This document shows positions 1 through 8,902 of a stretch of 64,000 bases of DNA, piece after piece. The DNA comes from JBBCJT01 sp037190665 (GTDB lineage Bacteria > Pseudomonadota > Alphaproteobacteria > Acetobacterales > Acetobacteraceae). Made by a program: the position numbers and the translations under genes. The stretch's first letter is position 1; each line of letters opens with the position of its first letter. Below the pieces are notes generated by a model. It saw nothing but the letters and a program-made list of their open reading frames with translations. It was not told where the DNA came from and searched no databases. The stretch lies in assembly GCA_037190665.1 (NCBI GenBank), contig JBBCJT010000031.1:1-64000 (forward strand), read 5' to 3'.

Positions 1-1
1 G

Positions 2-2545
2 CGGCTGCGGGCCGCGATGGCGGCCGCCGGCATCGCGGTGCCGGACACCGCGCCGCTGCCGTTCCCGGCCCCGCCCCGGCCCGCGCCGGAGCCTGAGGCT
101 GAGCCTGAGTTCGCGCCCCGTCCCGCGGCGGCCGCCTCGCCCTGGCCGGGTCCCCCGCCGCCGGCGGAGGCGGAGGTCCCGCCGGCGGAGGACCCTATGC
201 CGCCGCCGCCCGCGCCGAAGCCCGACCGCAACATCGAGGAGCTGCTGACCGCCCGCTGGGGCGTGTGGCTGGGGGCGGGCGCCCTGCTGCTCGCGGTGGT
301 GTTCCTGATCCGTTACGCGGTCGAGGAAGGCTATTTCGGCCCCGAGGCGCGCACGCTTGCCGCCGTCGTCCTCGGCCTCGCGCTGGTCGCGGGCGCGGAA
401 TTCCTGCACCGCCGCCCCGCTGCCGCCGGACCGATGCCCGATTACGCCCCCGGCGCGCTCGCCGCGGGCGGAGCGGCGTCCCTGTTCGGCGCGGCCTACG
501 CGGCGGCCAGCCTGTACGCGCTGGTGCCGCCGGGCATCGGCTTCGCGCTGATGGCCGGCGCGGCGATGGCGGGCCTCGCCCTGTCGCTACGCTACGGCCC
601 GCTTGCGGCTGCGGTCGGTGTCGCCGGCGCCTTCGCCACGCCGGCACTGGTCTCGAGCACCGAGCCCGACGCCGTGCTGCTGTTCGCCTACCTGTTCGCC
701 GTGACCGCCGCCGCGATGGCGGTGGTCCGCTACACCGCCTGGGCGTGGCTCGGCTGGTCCGCGACCGTGGCGGGCGCGCTGTGGGTGGCGATGGCGGCGG
801 CGGGCGGCGTCGCGCCCGAACCGGCCGCCATCTTCGTCCCCGCCGCCGCTGCGCTGAACCTGCTGCTGCTGCCGGGCGCCGCACTCGACCATCCGGTGGG
901 GCGGCAACTGGCCTGGGTACCGTTCGCCGCCCTCGGTTTCGCCGGGCTGCTGCTCGGGCTGACGGGCGGGGAGGCCGGCGGCTGGGGCGTGCTCGCGATG
1001 TCGCTGCCGGCGCTGTGGGTGGGCCGCACCGAACCGCGGCTCGACCGGCTGCCCTGGCTCGCCGCCGGGCTTGGCCTGCTGGCGCTGCTGGTCTGGCAGA
1101 TGCCGGGCCAGAGCTTCCTGCCGCCGCCCGAGACGGTGACGGTTGAGGGCGTGGTGCAGGCGGTGCTGCCGGGACCGTGGATCGCGGATGCCGCGCGCCC
1201 CTTCATCGCCGCCGCCCTGCTGCTCGCCGCCGCGCACGCGCTGATGGGTCTGTGGCAGGAGCGGGTGGGCGTGCGCCCGCTGCGCTGGACGGCGCTGACG
1301 GCCGCCGTGCCGGTGCTGGTGCTGGCGGTGGCCTATGCGCGGGCGCGCCCGCTCGCCGTCGATCCCGTGTGGGCGGCGATCGCGGTGCTGCTGGCCGGCG
1401 CGCTGGTGCTGGCCGCGCGCGCGGCGAACGACGTGCAGCGCGCGGGGGCGCATGCGGCGGGCGCGGTGGCGGCCATCGCGCTCGGCTTCGCGATGCTGCT
1501 GTCGGATCACTGGCTGACGCTCGCCATCGCGCTGATGCTGCCGGCGCTCGCCTGGATCGAGGCGAAGGCGAACCTGCGGCCGCTGCGGCATGTCGCGCTC
1601 GCGGTCGCGGCGCTGGTGCTGATCCGGTTGCTCGCCAACTGGTACGTGCTGGACTACCCGCTGGGGCGGATGCCGGTGGTGAACGGGCTGCTGCTCGCCT
1701 ACGGCGTGCCGGCCGCGTGCTTCGCGCTCGCCGCCATCCTGTTCCGGCGACGCGGCGATGACGTGCTGGTCGCGGTGCTGGAAGCGGGCGCGGTCGCCTT
1801 CGCCGCCGCACTGGTCGCGCTCGAGATCCGCCACTGGTCCACCGGCGGCAGCTTCGACGACCGACGGATGAGCTTCCTCGAATCCGGGCTGCAGGTGACG
1901 GCGCTGTTCGCGCAGGCGGTGGCGGTGCGGTACCTCGCGCATCGCCCGGGGCGGCAGGTGCTCTCGGTCGCGTGGCGCGTGCTCGCGCTCGGCGGCGTGA
2001 TCGGGCTGGTGCTGCTGATCGCGGACAATCCGCTGGTCGCGGATCACCCGATCGGCACCTGGCCGGTGCTGAACCCGCTGCTGCCGGCCTACGCCCTGCC
2101 GGCGCTCGCGCTCGCCTGGCTCGCCCGCACGGAGGAGGCGGCGAAGCTGCCCCGGCTGCCGGCCTGGCTGGGCGGTCTCGCGCTGATCGCCGCCTTCCTG
2201 TGGGTGACGCTGGAGGTGCGGCGCGCCTTCCATCCCTACGCCATGGGCCTCGACGCCGCCGGCTTCGACGATGCCGAACTGTGGGCCTACTCCGGCGCGT
2301 GGCTCGCCTTCGGCATCGCGCTGATGGCGGCCGGCATCCGCTTCGGCGTCGCACCGCTGCGGCTCGCCGCCATCGCGGTGGTCGGGCTGACGGCGGCGAA
2401 GGCGGTGCTGGTCGACATGGGTGATCTGGTCGGGCTGTGGCGGGTGCTGTCCTTCCTCGGCCTCGGCCTGACGCTGATCGCGCTGGGGGCGGCCTATCGC
2501 CGCTTCGTGCCCTCGCCATCCGCCGGGAAGGGAGCCACGACATGA
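2..2545 (+). CDS. DUF2339 family multi-pass membrane protein (5' end outside window)
   Basis: The frame is open to the left edge, so the N-terminus is probably cut off; the first internal ATG is at 17. The visible protein has a Pro/Ala-rich acidic linker of about 70 residues, then a conserved start of the membrane region (PDRNIEELLTARWGVWLGAG), then more than 20 hydrophobic segments to the end. This linker-plus-many-helices layout is typical of DUF2339 inner-membrane proteins, whose role is unknown. Its stop overlaps the ATG of the downstream glutathione transferase (ATGA), so the two are likely co-transcribed. Family assignment is good; function is not known. Confidence 0.85.
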   Translation, partial: RLRAAMAAAGIAVPDTAPLPFPAPPRPAPEPEAEPEFAPRPAAAASPWPGPPPPAEAEVPPAEDPMPPPPAPKPDRNIEELLTARWGVWLGAGALLLAVVFLIRYAVEEGYFGPEARTLAAVVLGLALVAGAEFLHRRPAAAGPMPDYAPGALAAGGAASLFGAAYAAASLYALVPPGIGFALMAGAAMAGLALSLRYGPLAAAVGVAGAFATPALVSSTEPDAVLLFAYLFAVTAAAMAVVRYTAWAWLGWSATVAGALWVAMAAAGGVAPEPAAIFVPAAAALNLLLLPGAALDHPVGRQLAWVPFAALGFAGLLLGLTGGEAGGWGVLAMSLPALWVGRTEPRLDRLPWLAAGLGLLALLVWQMPGQSFLPPPETVTVEGVVQAVLPGPWIADAARPFIAAALLLAAAHALMGLWQERVGVRPLRWTALTAAVPVLVLAVAYARARPLAVDPVWAAIAVLLAGALVLAARAANDVQRAGAHAAGAVAAIALGFAMLLSDHWLTLAIALMLPALAWIEAKANLRPLRHVALAVAALVLIRLLANWYVLDYPLGRMPVVNGLLLAYGVPAACFALAAILFRRRGDDVLVAVLEAGAVAFAAALVALEIRHWSTGGSFDDRRMSFLESGLQVTALFAQAVAVRYLAHRPGRQVLSVAWRVLALGGVIGLVLLIADNPLVADHPIGTWPVLNPLLPAYALPALALAWLARTEEAAKLPRLPAWLGGLALIAAFLWVTLEVRRAFHPYAMGLDAAGFDDAELWAYSGAWLAFGIALMAAGIRFGVAPLRLAAIAVVGLTAAKAVLVDMGDLVGLWRVLSFLGLGLTLIALGAAYRRFVPSPSAGKGATT

Positions 2546-3210
2546 CGAAGCCGCCGCCGGTCCTGTTCGCGCACCCCTTCTCCTCCTACTGCCAGAAGGT
2601 GCTGGTCGCGCTGTACGAGAACGCGACGCCGTTCACGCTGCGGATGCTCGACCATCGGGATGCCGGGACGGTGGCGGAGTTCGCCGCGCTGTGGCCGCTG
2701 AAGCGCATGCCGGTGCTGGTGGATGACGGGCGGCCGGTCGTGGAGGCGACGATCATCATCGAGCATCTGCAGATCCATCATCCCGGCCCGGTGCGCCTGC
2801 TGCCCGACGATCCGGCGGCGGCGCTGGAGGTGCGCTTCCTCGACCGGTTCTTCGACAACTACATCCAGACGCCGCAGCAGAAATTCGTCTTCGACAGGCT
2901 GCGCCCCGAGGCGGAACGCGACCCGCGCGGCGTGGCCGATGCGCGGGCGCTGCTGGACACGTCATATGAATGGCTCGACCGTCATATGGCCGGCCGGACA
3001 TGGGCGGCGGGGGAGGCGTTCAGCCTCGCCGACTGCTCGGCCGCGCCGGCGCTGTTCTACGCGGACTGGACGCACGAGATCCCGGCGCGCCATGCGAACC
3101 TGCGCGCCTATCGCGCCCGGCTGAACGCGCGGCCTTCCTTCGCGCGGGCCATCGAGGAAGCGCGATCCTTCCGGACGCTCTTCCCGCTGGGTGCGCCGGA
3201 TCGGGATTGA
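2542..3210 (+). CDS. Glutathione S-transferase family protein
   Basis: A 222-residue cytosolic GST-type protein. The N-terminal thioredoxin-like domain shows SSYCQK near residue 12, the cis-proline loop KRMPVLVD and the glutathione-binding segment VEATIIIEHL; the rest is an all-helical C-terminal domain. It probably conjugates or reduces with glutathione, but the substrate cannot be told. The ATG at 2542 was chosen because it overlaps the stop of the DUF2339 gene (ATGA); the frame is open further upstream but only inside that gene. The next genes are convergent. Confidence 0.88.
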   Translation: MTKPPPVLFAHPFSSYCQKVLVALYENATPFTLRMLDHRDAGTVAEFAALWPLKRMPVLVDDGRPVVEATIIIEHLQIHHPGPVRLLPDDPAAALEVRFLDRFFDNYIQTPQQKFVFDRLRPEAERDPRGVADARALLDTSYEWLDRHMAGRTWAAGEAFSLADCSAAPALFYADWTHEIPARHANLRAYRARLNARPSFARAIEEARSFRTLFPLGAPDRD

Positions 3211-3226
3211 AGGATGTCGTCGGCAG

Positions 3227-3703
3227 CTACGAGAACCACCCAAGTATGACGCGATAGAGTTCGGGCGCCTTCGAGGCGTTGAGGATGAGAAGCGTCAGGC
3301 CAAGGGCCGATACCCACCCGACGATATTGACGGTGACACCCCACCAGAATGACGTGCCGTTCTCGACGCTGCGGATGATGTCCTTCTTGGCATCGGTGAT
3401 CGCCGCGCCGATGAAGGCGCGTTCAATTTCGGGCCGGGTTTCTTCGATTGCCGAGAGCGCGAAGGTCTGAAGGCGTCGATCCGCGGCGCCGCGATACGTG
3501 TCCATTTCCGTTCTGGTCGGGTGCCTCTCCGCGCCTTTCGGCGTTGGCAGGCCGCTGATCGTTCGTTCCCGCAAAGCCTGCTTGTAGAGGGCATAGGCAA
3601 GCAGGCCGGGAAGATCGGTCTCGCCGCCGACGAAGGCTTCGAACGAACGGCTGTAGGATATCGACGCCGGGGATAAAGCGGCCGGCGATGCCGGCTCGTT
3701 CAA
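3227..3703 (-). CDS. Hypothetical protein with C-terminal membrane segment
   Basis: A 158-residue protein of no recognised family. The first 110 residues are soluble and charged; the last 45 hold one or two hydrophobic stretches (from FWWGVTVNIVGW to LLILNA), so it is probably a membrane-anchored protein with its bulk in the cytoplasm. The only start near the upstream gene is a TTG whose last bases overlap that gene's TGA (TTGA), which suggests translational coupling. It ends 16 bases from the convergent GST stop. GC is lower than in its neighbours, so it may be acquired. Confidence 0.6.
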   Translation of the reverse strand: MNEPASPAALSPASISYSRSFEAFVGGETDLPGLLAYALYKQALRERTISGLPTPKGAERHPTRTEMDTYRGAADRRLQTFALSAIEETRPEIERAFIGAAITDAKKDIIRSVENGTSFWWGVTVNIVGWVSALGLTLLILNASKAPELYRVILGWFS

Positions 3704-3906
3704 CGGACTTTGGCAGCCTTTGCCAGAGCCGCGCGATAGGCATCTTCCCGCATGACCGGGATGCTGCGCCCATCCGGAAACGTCAGCGTCGAGAAAACTC
3801 GCTCCGGCGCCACGGTTCCGGCCACCGCGCGCTGAGGATCGGCTCTCACTGCTTCCTTCGAGGCTGTGAGCTGCCGCGTGTTACCGGACCTGTCGTGCCA
3901 CCTCAT
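3700..3906 (-). CDS. Small hypothetical protein, partner of the downstream membrane protein
   Basis: A 68-residue ORF with an ATG start, ending in a Lys/Ala-rich tail. No domain is recognised. A middle segment (FPDGRSIPVMREDAY) looks like a short beta-rich module. It is supported mainly by its 4-base overlap with the next gene on the same strand. The two could be a two-gene unit such as an antitoxin-like or chaperone-like small protein with a membrane partner, but nothing in the sequence proves that. Confidence 0.45.
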   Translation of the reverse strand: MRWHDRSGNTRQLTASKEAVRADPQRAVAGTVAPERVFSTLTFPDGRSIPVMREDAYRAALAKAAKVR

Positions 3907-3975
3907 GTCCGAAAGCTTGTCTTTCGAGAGCTTGAGGTCAAGCGAAATGCATACGCTTCGCTCTGGGCCTTCGTA

Positions 3976-4572
3976 TCAGACCGGCTGCACCGCCGGCGGC
4001 CGGTCGCCGATGGCGGCGGCATCGGCCCAGGTCAGCCGCCATTCCGCCGCGCCGTCCGGTTCGATGAAAACCGGCGTCGCGTTCGGCGTGCGCACGTCGG
4101 GCTCCATGCCCATCTCCGCGCGCAGCGCGCGGAACAGCGCGCCGTGGGCGACGACCAGTACCGGCGCGGGCAACGTCACCGCGCGGTTGATCGCACCGGC
4201 GGCGCGGGTACGCAGCGCGGCGAAGGGCTCGCCGCCCTCGGGCACGAAGCGTTCGGCCACCCAGTCATGGAACCAGGTGCCCATCTCCTGGCCTTCCTGC
4301 TTGCCGAAGGCGCACTCGCGCAGATCATCCTCCACCGCGACCGGCAGCCCGGCCGCGTCGGCGACGATCTGTGCGGTGACGCGGGCGCGCCCGAGCGGAG
4401 AGGAGACGATGGTGGTGATCCCGCGTCCGCGCAGCAGGGCGGCGGCGGCATGCGCCTGGGCGATGCCGCGCTCGTTCAGCGGGATGTCGACATTGCCCTG
4501 GCTCCAGCCGCGCGCGTTCCAGTCGGTCTCGCCGTGGCGCAGGTACCAGAAGGGAACGCGCGCGATCGGCAT
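3976..4572 (-). CDS. Histidine phosphatase (phosphoglycerate mutase-like)
   Basis: A 198-residue protein of the histidine phosphatase superfamily. The catalytic motif YLRHGETDWN is near residue 12 and the second histidine lies in VVAHGALFRAL; the conserved SSPLGRARVTAQ and acidic ECAFGKQEGQ segments are also present. Members dephosphorylate sugar phosphates, nucleotides or cofactor intermediates; the substrate here cannot be chosen. The frame runs much further upstream, but the ATG at 4572 overlaps the stop of the preceding GST gene (ATGA) and gives a normal family length, so that start was taken. Confidence 0.88.
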   Translation of the reverse strand: MPIARVPFWYLRHGETDWNARGWSQGNVDIPLNERGIAQAHAAAALLRGRGITTIVSSPLGRARVTAQIVADAAGLPVAVEDDLRECAFGKQEGQEMGTWFHDWVAERFVPEGGEPFAALRTRAAGAINRAVTLPAPVLVVAHGALFRALRAEMGMEPDVRTPNATPVFIEPDGAAEWRLTWADAAAIGDRPPAVQPV

Positions 4573-5195
4573 CAGGCGACCTTCAGCCCCTCGGTCTCCA
4601 TCGCCTTCTGCACCGCCGGCCGCGCGAGCATGCGCTGGAAGTGGGCGTTGACGTTGGGCGGCAGGTCCTTGCCCACGCGCGCCTTGTACCAGAACTCGAC
4701 ATAGAACAGCGCCGCATCGGCCACCGAGAAGGAGCCCGCGACGTACTCCTTGCCCGCCAGCGCCTTGTCGAGGACGTTGAAGCCCTTCTCCATCAGCTCC
4801 ACGCCGCGCGCCTTCACCGCCTCGTGGTCGGCCTCGCTGGGGGCGAAGTTGCCGGGGCGGACGAAGCGGGAGAAGCCCTGCATGTGGATGGTGGACACGG
4901 CGAAGTCCATCGCCTCCAGCGCCCGGGCCTCGCCGTCGGCATCCTTCGGCAGCAGGTTCTTTTCTGGGTTGGCGCGCGCGAGCCACACGGCGATCGCGGG
5001 GAACTCCGTCAGCACGGACCCGTCGTCGCGCTCCAGCGTCGGCACCTTGGACTTCGGGTTCTTCGCCACGAATTCCGGCTTGTACTGCTCCTGCTTGGCC
5101 AGCAGCGTCGGCGCGCCCTCGAACGGCTTGCCGATCTCGTTCAGCAGCACATGGATGCCGAGCGAGCAGGCACCAGGGGAGTAGTACAGCTTCAT
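4572..5195 (-). CDS. Beta-class glutathione S-transferase
   Basis: A 207-residue protein starting MKLYYSPGACSLGIHVLLNE, the hallmark N-terminus of bacterial beta-class GSTs, with Cys10 as the likely glutathione-linking residue. The cis-proline motif KSKVPTL and the segment LTEFPAIAVWLA follow, then a helical C-terminal domain. Role: glutathione-dependent conjugation, reduction or stress protection in the cytosol. It is the first gene of a two-gene unit with the histidine phosphatase (4-base overlap) and lies 20 bases downstream of prs on the same strand, so it could be read from the prs promoter. Confidence 0.9.
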   Translation of the reverse strand: MKLYYSPGACSLGIHVLLNEIGKPFEGAPTLLAKQEQYKPEFVAKNPKSKVPTLERDDGSVLTEFPAIAVWLARANPEKNLLPKDADGEARALEAMDFAVSTIHMQGFSRFVRPGNFAPSEADHEAVKARGVELMEKGFNVLDKALAGKEYVAGSFSVADAALFYVEFWYKARVGKDLPPNVNAHFQRMLARPAVQKAMETEGLKVA

Positions 5196-5215
5196 GGCGC
5201 GTCCTTTCTGTTGCG

Positions 5216-6148
5216 TTAGTCGAACAGGGAGCTGACGGAGGCTTCCTCGCTGATCCGCCGCATCGCCTCGGCGAGCAGCGGCGCGATGGTGAGCTGGCGG
5301 ATGTTCGACGCGAGGCGGACCGCCTCGGTCGCGAGGATCGAATCGGTCGTGGTCAGCATCTCGATCGGCGAGGAGGCGATGCGCGCCACGGCACCCCCCG
5401 AGAGCACGCCGTGCGTGACGTACACGCCGGCCGATTTCGCGCCCTGTTCGATCAGGGCCGCGGCCGCGTTCACCAGCGTGCCGCCGGAATCGACGATGTC
5501 GTCCACCAGCAGGCAGTGCCGGTCCTGCACCTCGCCGATGATGTTCATCACCTCGGACACGCCGGCGCGCGGGCGGCGCTTGTCGACGATGGCGAGATCG
5601 ACGTTAAGCCGCGACGCGATGGCCCGCGCGCGCAGCACGCCGCCCACGTCGGGGCTGACGATCATCAGGTCGCGACCGGCGTAGCGTTCCTGGATGTCGC
5701 GGGCGAAGAACGGCGCGGCGTAGAGATTGTCCACCGGGATGTCGAAGAAGCCCTGGATCTGCCCGGCGTGCAGGTCGAGCGTCAGCACGCGGTCGGCCCC
5801 TGCCTCGGTGATCAGGTTCGCGACCAGCTTGGCGCTGATCGGCGTGCGGCTGCCGCTCTTCCGGTCCTGCCGCGCGTAGCCGAAATACGGGATCACCGCG
5901 GTGATGCGTCGCGCGCTGGCGCGTCGCAGCGCATCGAGCGTGATCAGCAGCTCCATAAGGTTGTCGTTGGTCGGATAGGAGGTGGACTGGACCACGAACA
6001 CGTCCTCGCCGCGGACGTTCTCGTGGATCTCCACGAACACCTCCATGTCGGCGAAGCGTCGGACCGAGGCCCGGGTCAGCGGCAGGTTGAGCGCGGCTGC
6101 CACCGCCTCCGCCAATGGACGGTTGGAATTGCAGGCGACAATCTTCAT
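5216..6148 (-). CDS. prs: Ribose-phosphate pyrophosphokinase
   Basis: A 310-residue phosphoribosyl-pyrophosphate synthetase, the normal length for the bacterial class I enzyme. It makes PRPP from ribose 5-phosphate and ATP for purine, pyrimidine, His, Trp and NAD synthesis. Visible motifs are the ATP-binding region with YFGYARQDRK, the ribose-phosphate site LDLHAGQIQGFF, and the PRPP loop LLVDDIVDSGGT. The ATG start gives the expected N-terminus MKIVACNSNRPLAEAVA. It is housekeeping and has no nearby partner in the same pathway. Confidence 0.97.
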   Translation of the reverse strand: MKIVACNSNRPLAEAVAAALNLPLTRASVRRFADMEVFVEIHENVRGEDVFVVQSTSYPTNDNLMELLITLDALRRASARRITAVIPYFGYARQDRKSGSRTPISAKLVANLITEAGADRVLTLDLHAGQIQGFFDIPVDNLYAAPFFARDIQERYAGRDLMIVSPDVGGVLRARAIASRLNVDLAIVDKRRPRAGVSEVMNIIGEVQDRHCLLVDDIVDSGGTLVNAAAALIEQGAKSAGVYVTHGVLSGGAVARIASSPIEMLTTTDSILATEAVRLASNIRQLTIAPLLAEAMRRISEEASVSSLFD

Positions 6149-6227
6149 GGGGCGCGGTTCCGGGCGGCGGCGAGGCGCCGGGGTGGTAGCAACATGGGTG
6201 TCACAAGTCCACCGCGCCCCGGCCGTC

Positions 6228-7103
6228 CTACCGCGGCTGCCGGTCGATCACGTCCTTGACGCCGCCCGAGGCCTCGTCCGCGACGACGAAGGCGACATCG
6301 CCCCAGGCGCGGTCCAGGCTACCCGCGGGCACCTCGTTCATCTGCACGATGCGGCCGTACTCCTCGCCGTAGACATTGGCGAGGATCCACTGGATCTCCA
6401 CCCGCTGCGTGCCGGCGCTGGCGCCGCGCGCGACCTCGACCCGGCCTTCCAGCAGCCAGTCCGCCCCGCGCGCGCCGTCCTGCACGACGAGCCCGCGCTG
6501 GGTGAGGAATTCGCGCATCTGCCGCGCAAGCTGGGCATTGCCGTCCCCCGGCGCGCCCTTCACCGCAACGAGGGCGACCTTGGGCGGGCTGGCGCGGGCG
6601 CGCATCGCCGCGGGGTCGGATGCCTTGCGCGCCGCTTCGATGCGGGTGAGCAGCGAGGACAGGTCATGCGCCACGGAAGAACCGGCCTGCCGCAGCGTCG
6701 GCGTGTCGGCCGCGGCCCAGGCGGCGGCCGGCACCGGCGCGCCCTGCACCGTGCCCTGCGAGGCGCCCTGCGGGTTCAGCACGGTATAGGTCGGCACCAC
6801 CGACCCCCCGGTCAGTTCCGCGGTGATGGCGAGCTTCCAGTCGCCCGAGCGCGGGGTGCGGGCCACGGCCGGTACCTCGATCTTCTCCAGCTCGTCCGCG
6901 ACGATCTCCGCGAAGCGCTCGGCGCCGTCATTGCCCAGCAGCGCCTGCGGCGGCGTCGGCACGGCGAGCCGCGCGGTCGGCGGCCGGGCGAGGCGCACGG
7001 CATCGATCCCCGGATCGCCCTGGAACGGACGCGGCAGGTCGCCGCAGGCGGACAGCGCCAGCAGCAGCGCGGCGGCGAGCCAGCGGGTCGGGGCGTTACG
7101 CAA
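6228..7103 (-). CDS. Putative lipoprotein, unknown function
   Basis: A 291-residue protein with a signal peptide ending in a lipobox (LALSAC, Cys about residue 20), so it is probably a lipid-anchored envelope protein. The body has two alpha/beta-like segments and no recognised catalytic motif; VALVAVKGAPGDGNAQLAR and WLLEGRVEVARG suggest a folded periplasmic domain of the kind seen in uncharacterised lipoproteins. The start is a TTG that overlaps the end of a tiny upstream ORF, so translation may be coupled. It lies just downstream of pgeF. Confidence 0.8.
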   Translation of the reverse strand: MRNAPTRWLAAALLLALSACGDLPRPFQGDPGIDAVRLARPPTARLAVPTPPQALLGNDGAERFAEIVADELEKIEVPAVARTPRSGDWKLAITAELTGGSVVPTYTVLNPQGASQGTVQGAPVPAAAWAAADTPTLRQAGSSVAHDLSSLLTRIEAARKASDPAAMRARASPPKVALVAVKGAPGDGNAQLARQMREFLTQRGLVVQDGARGADWLLEGRVEVARGASAGTQRVEIQWILANVYGEEYGRIVQMNEVPAGSLDRAWGDVAFVVADEASGGVKDVIDRQPR

Positions 7104-7167
7104 AGCAGGTGGCCAGCAGGGCGATGAGCATCAGAAGAAGGAAGAACCCCATGTAAGGACCGCCCAT
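7096..7167 (-). CDS. Tiny membrane peptide (23 residues)
   Basis: An ATG-started ORF of 23 codons plus TAA encodes MGGPYMGFFLLLMLIALLATCF plus Ala, essentially one hydrophobic helix. It sits between the pgeF stop (7172) and the lipoprotein start (7103), on the same strand and overlapping the lipoprotein start by 8 bases. It is too short for codon statistics to help. Its support is the position between two genes of one unit and the clean helix; it could instead be a translational coupling leader for the TTG-started lipoprotein. Confidence 0.35.
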   Translation of the reverse strand: MGGPYMGFFLLLMLIALLATCFA

Positions 7168-7171
7168 CGCC

Positions 7172-7912
7172 CTAGCCGCAGGCGATGACGCTGATCTGGT
7201 GGCCGATCGGCCCGCCGCCGGCAAGCGTGCGGCGACGGTGGCTGAAGAAGCGGTCCGCATCGGCCATGGTGTCCGCGTCCACGACATGGACGGCGATGCC
7301 GGCGAGCCGGGCGGCGCAGTAGCCGGCGAGGTCGAATTGCCAGCGATCCTCCCGCACGCCGGGGGCGAGGAAGCGCGCATCCTGCGGGTCGCGCTCGATC
7401 AGCGCGGCGCGCAGGTCCGGACCGACCTCGTAGGAGGGCTGGCGGATGCACGGGCCGATCGCGGCGGTGATCCGTGTCGCGCCCATGTCGCGCATGGCGG
7501 CGATCACCGCCTCCAGAACCCCCGCGACCGCCCCGCGCCAGCCGGCATGCGCCGCGCCGACGACATGGCCGCCGTCGAACAGCACCGGCGCGCAGTCGGC
7601 GGTGACGATGCCGAGCGCGATGCCCGGCCGGTCGGTGACCATGGCATCCGCCTTCGGGCCCTGGCCGGGCCGCCACGGATCGGTCACGCGGATCACCTCG
7701 GCGCCGTGGACCTGATGCAGCCCGACGAGGCGGCCGGGATCGGCGCCCAGCGCGCGGGCCGCGCGGGCGCGGTTCTCCAGCACCCGGGCCGGGTCGTCGC
7801 CGGAGCTCATGCCGACGTTCAGGGCCGCATAGGGGCCTTCGGACACGCCGCCCCTGCGCGTGAAGAAGCCATGCCGCGCGGCGAGCGGGGCGGAGATCGG
7901 GTCAGGCGTCAT
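7172..7912 (-). CDS. pgeF: Polyphenol oxidase / purine nucleoside phosphorylase, PgeF (YfiH, LACC1) family
   Basis: A 246-residue protein of the YfiH/LACC1 family. Conserved metal and active-site motifs are visible: GLHQVHGAEV, VTADCAPVLF, AHAGWRGAVAG and IGPCI. Family members act on adenosine/inosine and have been linked to peptidoglycan precursor editing. The ATG overlaps the 3' end of the midA-like methyltransferase by 11 bases, and pgeF-midA-lgt is a recurring alphaproteobacterial neighbourhood, which supports the call. Confidence 0.93.
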   Translation of the reverse strand: MTPDPISAPLAARHGFFTRRGGVSEGPYAALNVGMSSGDDPARVLENRARAARALGADPGRLVGLHQVHGAEVIRVTDPWRPGQGPKADAMVTDRPGIALGIVTADCAPVLFDGGHVVGAAHAGWRGAVAGVLEAVIAAMRDMGATRITAAIGPCIRQPSYEVGPDLRAALIERDPQDARFLAPGVREDRWQFDLAGYCAARLAGIAVHVVDADTMADADRFFSHRRRTLAGGGPIGHQISVIACG

Positions 7913-8876
7913 CGAATCCGGGCGGTGGTGGAAGGGCAGAATCGCAGACGGCCAGCACCTTGAACAGCCGACCCATCGCGTGCGGATCGGTCAGCCGGTG
8001 CAACCCCTGCATGAGACGCCGCGCGGTCGTCGCGTCCGCGCCCCGCGCCAGCCGCCCGATCCGGGCGTGCAGCCCCAGCCGGGCGAGGAACACGCCCTGC
8101 GGCACCGGCCCGTAAGCAGCCGCCCCGGCGGCGTGGGCGGCGGCGGCGAGGGCGGCGAAATCGACATGCGCCGTGAGATCCGCACCGCCCGGATCGGCGA
8201 GCGGGTCGGCGGGCGCGCCGCCGCGCAGGGCCTGCAGCGAGTCGCCCGGGGCGTTCTCGGCCGGGCCGTAGTCGATGAACAGCGCGGCGGTGCGCGGCCG
8301 GGCGGCGAGGGCGGCGACCACGGCAAGGGCGGCCTCGTTCATCTCCACCACCTCGCCCTCGGCCGCCGTGCGGGTGGGGTCGGATGCGGGCTGCTCCACG
8401 AAGGCCCCGTCGGCGACGAAGCGTTCCGTCCAGCCCGCGCCGCGGCGGACGAACTGGCGGATCGGCAGCGCGTCGAGGAACTCGTTCGCGACCACGATCA
8501 GCGGCCCGTCCGGCAGCGTGGCCGCGCTGTCGTGCCAGGTGGCGTGCGGCAGGCGCGCGCGCTGGATGTCCCGCAGCCGGGGCGATGCCTCGACCAGATG
8601 CACGGACAGCGCGGCGCGGAAGGGGGGCAGGGCGGCGGCGGCGCGCAGCGCGTCCGCCATCAGCGTGCCGCGGCCGGGACCGAGTTCGGCGAGGCTGACC
8701 TTCGCGGGCGCGCCCATGCCGTGCCAGACCATGGCCGCCCACCCGCCCAGCACCTCGCCGAAACCCTGGCTGATTTCGGGCGCGGTGGTGAAATCGGCGA
8801 ATGGATCGCGCGCGGCGTAGTAGGCCGCGTTCGCCCGCGCCATGAAACGGTCGAGCCGTTCCGGCGTGCTGCTCAT
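7902..8876 (-). CDS. SAM-dependent methyltransferase, MidA/NDUFAF7 family
   Basis: A 324-residue protein of the COG1565 family. Mitochondrial members (NDUFAF7/MidA) methylate an arginine of a complex I subunit, and bacterial ones are presumed to do a related job. The N-terminus has DPFADFTTAPEISQGFGEVL, the SAM-binding motif LAELGPGRGTLMAD follows, then VANEFLDALP, all diagnostic. The frame is open upstream to 9083, but the ATG at 8876 gives the proper family N-terminus and avoids the neighbouring hydrolase. It overlaps pgeF by 11 bases. Confidence 0.92.
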   Translation of the reverse strand: MSSTPERLDRFMARANAAYYAARDPFADFTTAPEISQGFGEVLGGWAAMVWHGMGAPAKVSLAELGPGRGTLMADALRAAAALPPFRAALSVHLVEASPRLRDIQRARLPHATWHDSAATLPDGPLIVVANEFLDALPIRQFVRRGAGWTERFVADGAFVEQPASDPTRTAAEGEVVEMNEAALAVVAALAARPRTAALFIDYGPAENAPGDSLQALRGGAPADPLADPGGADLTAHVDFAALAAAAHAAGAAAYGPVPQGVFLARLGLHARIGRLARGADATTARRLMQGLHRLTDPHAMGRLFKVLAVCDSALPPPPGFDDA

Positions 8877-8902
8877 GCGCGGGCCGGGAGAGCGTCCGGC
8901 AT

